Assembly (NCBI GenBank): GCA_027039295.1 | Contig: JALWEW010000133.1 | Coordinates: 1-6,727, forward strand | Length of the DNA: 6,727 nucleotides | Source of the DNA: Acidilobaceae archaeon | GTDB taxonomy: Archaea; Thermoproteota; Thermoprotei_A; Sulfolobales; Acidilobaceae | Direction: 5' to 3' | Shown: piece by piece, positions 5,098-6,727 of the stretch | Layout of the letters: each line of letters starts with the position of its first letter | How positions within the stretch are numbered: position 1 is the first letter of the stretch | Position numbers and translations under genes: made by a program | Notes under the pieces: generated by a model | Told to the model about the DNA's origin: nothing | The model's input: the letters and a program-made list of their open reading frames with translations, nothing else | The model's database searches: none

Positions 5098-5805
5098 GTG
5101 TCTGGGCAGGTGCTCCACGACCTCTTAAGGAAGCTGGGTCTGAACAGGGATAGGCTCGCGTCAATGATAGACGCCACAATCCTATCGCCGACCGCTACGC
5201 TGGCGGATTACAGGAGGTTAATCGATGACGTGGCCAGCGGTGGGTTCCACTGCGCTATGATGCCCCCCCACGCCGCTCTCCTGCTCGCCCGCGAGGCCTC
5301 CACCAGCGGCGTGACCCTCTGTAGCGTCGTGGGGTTCCCCTACGGCTACGAGCCGGTCGAGCATAAGGTCGGCCTCATCGAGGCCCTAGCCGAGGGGGGC
5401 GTGGGGGAGGTGGACGCTGTCGTTAACCTGTCCCTCGTGCTCTCAGGCGAGTGGAGCAGGGTCGAGGAGGAGGTCTCCTCGCTGGCGGATGCCGCGAGGT
5501 CGGCTGAGGTCAAGTTGAAGCTGATCGTGGAGGCCCCAGTGCTAAACGACGAGCAGCTAGCCCGCCTGGCCTCTATAGCCAGGGGGGCCCGCGTTGACTA
5601 CCTAAAGACTAGCACTGGCGTCATCTCCAAGGGGGGCGACCCCTACACGGTCGCCAGGCTCTACAGGGTCGCAGGAGGCGTGCCAGTCAAGGCTGCGGGG
5701 GGTATAAGGACGGGCTACGACGCCCTCATGGCTATAGCGGCTGGCGCTGTGAGGATAGGGGCGTCGAGCTACAAGAGGATCATCGAGACGCTGCCCGTGG
5801 GGTGA
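5098..5805 (+). CDS. deoC: Deoxyribose-phosphate aldolase (DERA)
   Basis: A class I aldolase with a TIM-barrel fold that reversibly cleaves 2-deoxyribose 5-phosphate into glyceraldehyde 3-phosphate and acetaldehyde, linking deoxynucleoside breakdown to central metabolism. Family motifs: MIDATILSPTAT (23-34), CSVVGFPYG, EVDAVVNL with Asp106 (proton relay), DYLKTSTGV with Schiff-base Lys170, and VPVKAAGGIRT with the second active-site Lys198. The spacing agrees with E. coli DERA (Asp102, Lys167, Lys201). GTG 5098 is chosen: GGTG at 5088-5091 sits 6 nt upstream, and the resulting 235 aa matches the length I recall for the Aeropyrum enzyme. ATG 5005 would add 31 residues without family resemblance, running through an apparent promoter, though a partial SD (GAGGG, 4996-5000) precedes it. 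GTG 5110 is another option. The next gene follows after 30 nt, probably in the same operon. Confidence 0.92.
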   Translation: MSGQVLHDLLRKLGLNRDRLASMIDATILSPTATLADYRRLIDDVASGGFHCAMMPPHAALLLAREASTSGVTLCSVVGFPYGYEPVEHKVGLIEALAEGGVGEVDAVVNLSLVLSGEWSRVEEEVSSLADAARSAEVKLKLIVEAPVLNDEQLARLASIARGARVDYLKTSTGVISKGGDPYTVARLYRVAGGVPVKAAGGIRTGYDALMAIAAGAVRIGASSYKRIIETLPVG

Positions 5806-5823
5806 GGACTCTACGCCCTAGGG

Positions 5824-5828
5824 GGAGG
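5824..5828 (+). promoter_or_regulatory. Shine-Dalgarno site of the DHPS-related gene
   Basis: GGAGG within a G-run lies 7 nt before GTG 5836. It selects that GTG over the in-frame GTG at 5857, which has no SD and would cut into the first beta strand. Confidence 0.65.
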
Positions 5829-5835
5829 GGCCCCT

Positions 5836-6727
5836 GTGGGGTGCAGGGATAGGATAGTGCTCCTCACGAGCAGGGCCGCCGAGAGGATTGTGAGGCACTT
5901 CGCCTCGGAGTTCGACTGCGTCTATGTCGAGGTATTGCCCGTTAATGTAGCATCCTTCCTGAGCGCCGAGGCGCTCGAGGCCCTAATCGAGCGTGACCCA
6001 GGGCTCCTCGAGAGGCTCCGGGGAGCAAGCCTCGTGGTCGTCCCCGGCCTGGTCAAGGGGGACCTCTCACGCCTCTCGGAGAAACTGGGGGTCGAGGTAG
6101 TCAAGGGGACCCGGTCGGCCTCTGGCATCCCAGCGTTGCTCGAGCACGTAATGTCTGGGGGGAGGCTGTCGCCTAAGGAGCCGGCCGATTACATAATCGG
6201 CGGCAGGGTTAGGGTGAGGGCCGAGAAGACCCTGGAACTCGGCCCTGTTGAGGTTCCCCTCAGGGGCCCCCCACTCCTCATAGCCTCAGAGGTACCCCCG
6301 GGCCGGAGCGCCCGTGAGGCCGCCAGGCTCGTGGTGGAGGGTGCCGACATCATAGTGATAGGCGTGCTACCCAGCGATGACCCCAGCCAGGTCGAATCCT
6401 CCGTCGCAGAGGCGCTCGACGCCTCCTCGGGTAAAGCCGCAGTCCTGGCCGAGGCCCCCACGCCAGGCCACGCGAGGGCGGCCGTGGAGGCCGGGGCGCA
6501 TGGCGTGGTGGCGTCCCCGGAGGTGGCTCTGGCATCCTCCGAGCACCTTAGAGGCCTCGCCGCTGTTGTTAGCGATCGGGACGTCGATAGCCTCTTCCTA
6601 GCCTTAGAGGCCCTCAAGTCGCGGGGTGTGAGAGCCATAGCCGACCCCGTGGTCGACGCCCCCCTGATAGGGTTCGCCTCGAGCCTGGAGAGGTACATCA
6701 AGGCCACTGAGAGGCTCGATGCCCCCC
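5836..6727 (+). CDS. Dihydropteroate synthase-related protein, archaeal type (3' truncated by window edge)
   Basis: The first 297 residues of a longer protein whose frame stays open to the window end. The N-terminal part (about 1-130) matches the domain peculiar to archaeal and methanogen DHPS-related proteins: RIVLLTSRAAERIVRHF (6-22), EVLPVNVASFL (32-42), LVVVPGLVKGD and VVKGTRSASGIPALL. From about residue 146 a TIM-barrel DHPS-like region begins (LLIASEVPPG, VEGADIIVIGV), with the family segment AIADPVVDAPLIGFASSLERY around 268-287. True DHPS joins a pterin to p-aminobenzoate; archaeal relatives have been linked by annotation to methanopterin-type cofactors, but the reaction of this subgroup is not established to my knowledge. 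The DHPS pterin/sulfa-loop signatures are not evident here. The GTG start has a good SD, 30 nt after deoC, suggesting co-transcription. Family call is firm, function open. Confidence 0.82.
   Translation, partial: MGCRDRIVLLTSRAAERIVRHFASEFDCVYVEVLPVNVASFLSAEALEALIERDPGLLERLRGASLVVVPGLVKGDLSRLSEKLGVEVVKGTRSASGIPALLEHVMSGGRLSPKEPADYIIGGRVRVRAEKTLELGPVEVPLRGPPLLIASEVPPGRSAREAARLVVEGADIIVIGVLPSDDPSQVESSVAEALDASSGKAAVLAEAPTPGHARAAVEAGAHGVVASPEVALASSEHLRGLAAVVSDRDVDSLFLALEALKSRGVRAIADPVVDAPLIGFASSLERYIKATERLDAP

Noticed and set aside
4665..5177. Open frame of 170 codons on the - strand crossing the Alba gene, the gap and the deoC start
   Set aside because: It covers Alba and the deoC N-terminus in antisense, has no recognisable motifs, and its composition is that of a shadow frame.
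6189..6707. Open frame of 172 codons antisense to the DHPS-related gene
   Set aside because: Low-complexity Ser/Ala/Thr/Arg-rich translation typical of the reverse of a G/C-rich gene; the + strand frame has clear family motifs.
1..6727. CRISPR array, insertion sequence, toxin-antitoxin or other accessory system
   Set aside because: No regularly spaced repeats, transposase-like frames, terminal repeats or small paired ORFs were seen; the genes are chromosomal housekeeping types with uniform composition.

Overview
The window looks like a piece of a hyperthermophilic crenarchaeal (Thermoprotei) chromosome, possibly Desulfurococcales-like. The gene content is archaeal: Alba chromatin protein, a Grc3/Clp1-type polynucleotide kinase, an archaeal dihydropteroate-synthase-related protein and an archaeal-type DERA. 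The base composition is G+C rich (my estimate is 60-65%), arginine is mostly AGG, TTG and GTG starts are common, and short A/T-rich TATA-like elements stand out in the gaps. No mobile element, CRISPR array, tRNA or rRNA was seen.

Layout: (1) 1-173, the C-terminal end of a dCTP deaminase on the + strand. (2) 246-3006, an aromatic amino acid ammonia-lyase (HAL/PAL family, intact MIO triad) whose end overlaps by 8 nt a polynucleotide 5'-kinase of the Grc3/Clp1 family; the two are probably co-transcribed. (3) 3007-3161, a gap with a perfect 8-bp hairpin, a 15-codon upstream ORF and no gene. (4) 3162-3884, a calcineurin-like metallophosphoesterase. (5) 3867-4484 on the - strand, an archaeal homologue of yeast Sfm1 (SPOUT-type protein arginine methyltransferase), convergent with the phosphoesterase and overlapping it by 18 bp. 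(6) 4485-4586, a divergent promoter region with one clear TATA element, followed by the Alba gene at 4587-4889. (7) 4890-5097, a gap with several inverted repeats and a TATA-like element, leading into (8) deoC at 5098-5805 and (9) a dihydropteroate-synthase-related protein from 5836 that runs off the window.

Most genes are housekeeping: nucleotide metabolism (dCTP deaminase, DERA), RNA 5'-end phosphorylation, chromatin (Alba) and a possible pterin-related enzyme. I see no defence or mobile system. The more unusual points are a lyase with a non-standard substrate pocket coupled to an RNA kinase, an Sfm1-type methyltransferase sharing its only visible promoter element with Alba, convergent genes whose stop codons lie in a small palindromic hairpin, and a DHPS-like protein lacking the recognisable catalytic signatures of true DHPS. 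Start choices for the kinase, deoC and the DHPS-like gene were made from SD position, stop-codon context and homology rather than from the longest open frame.
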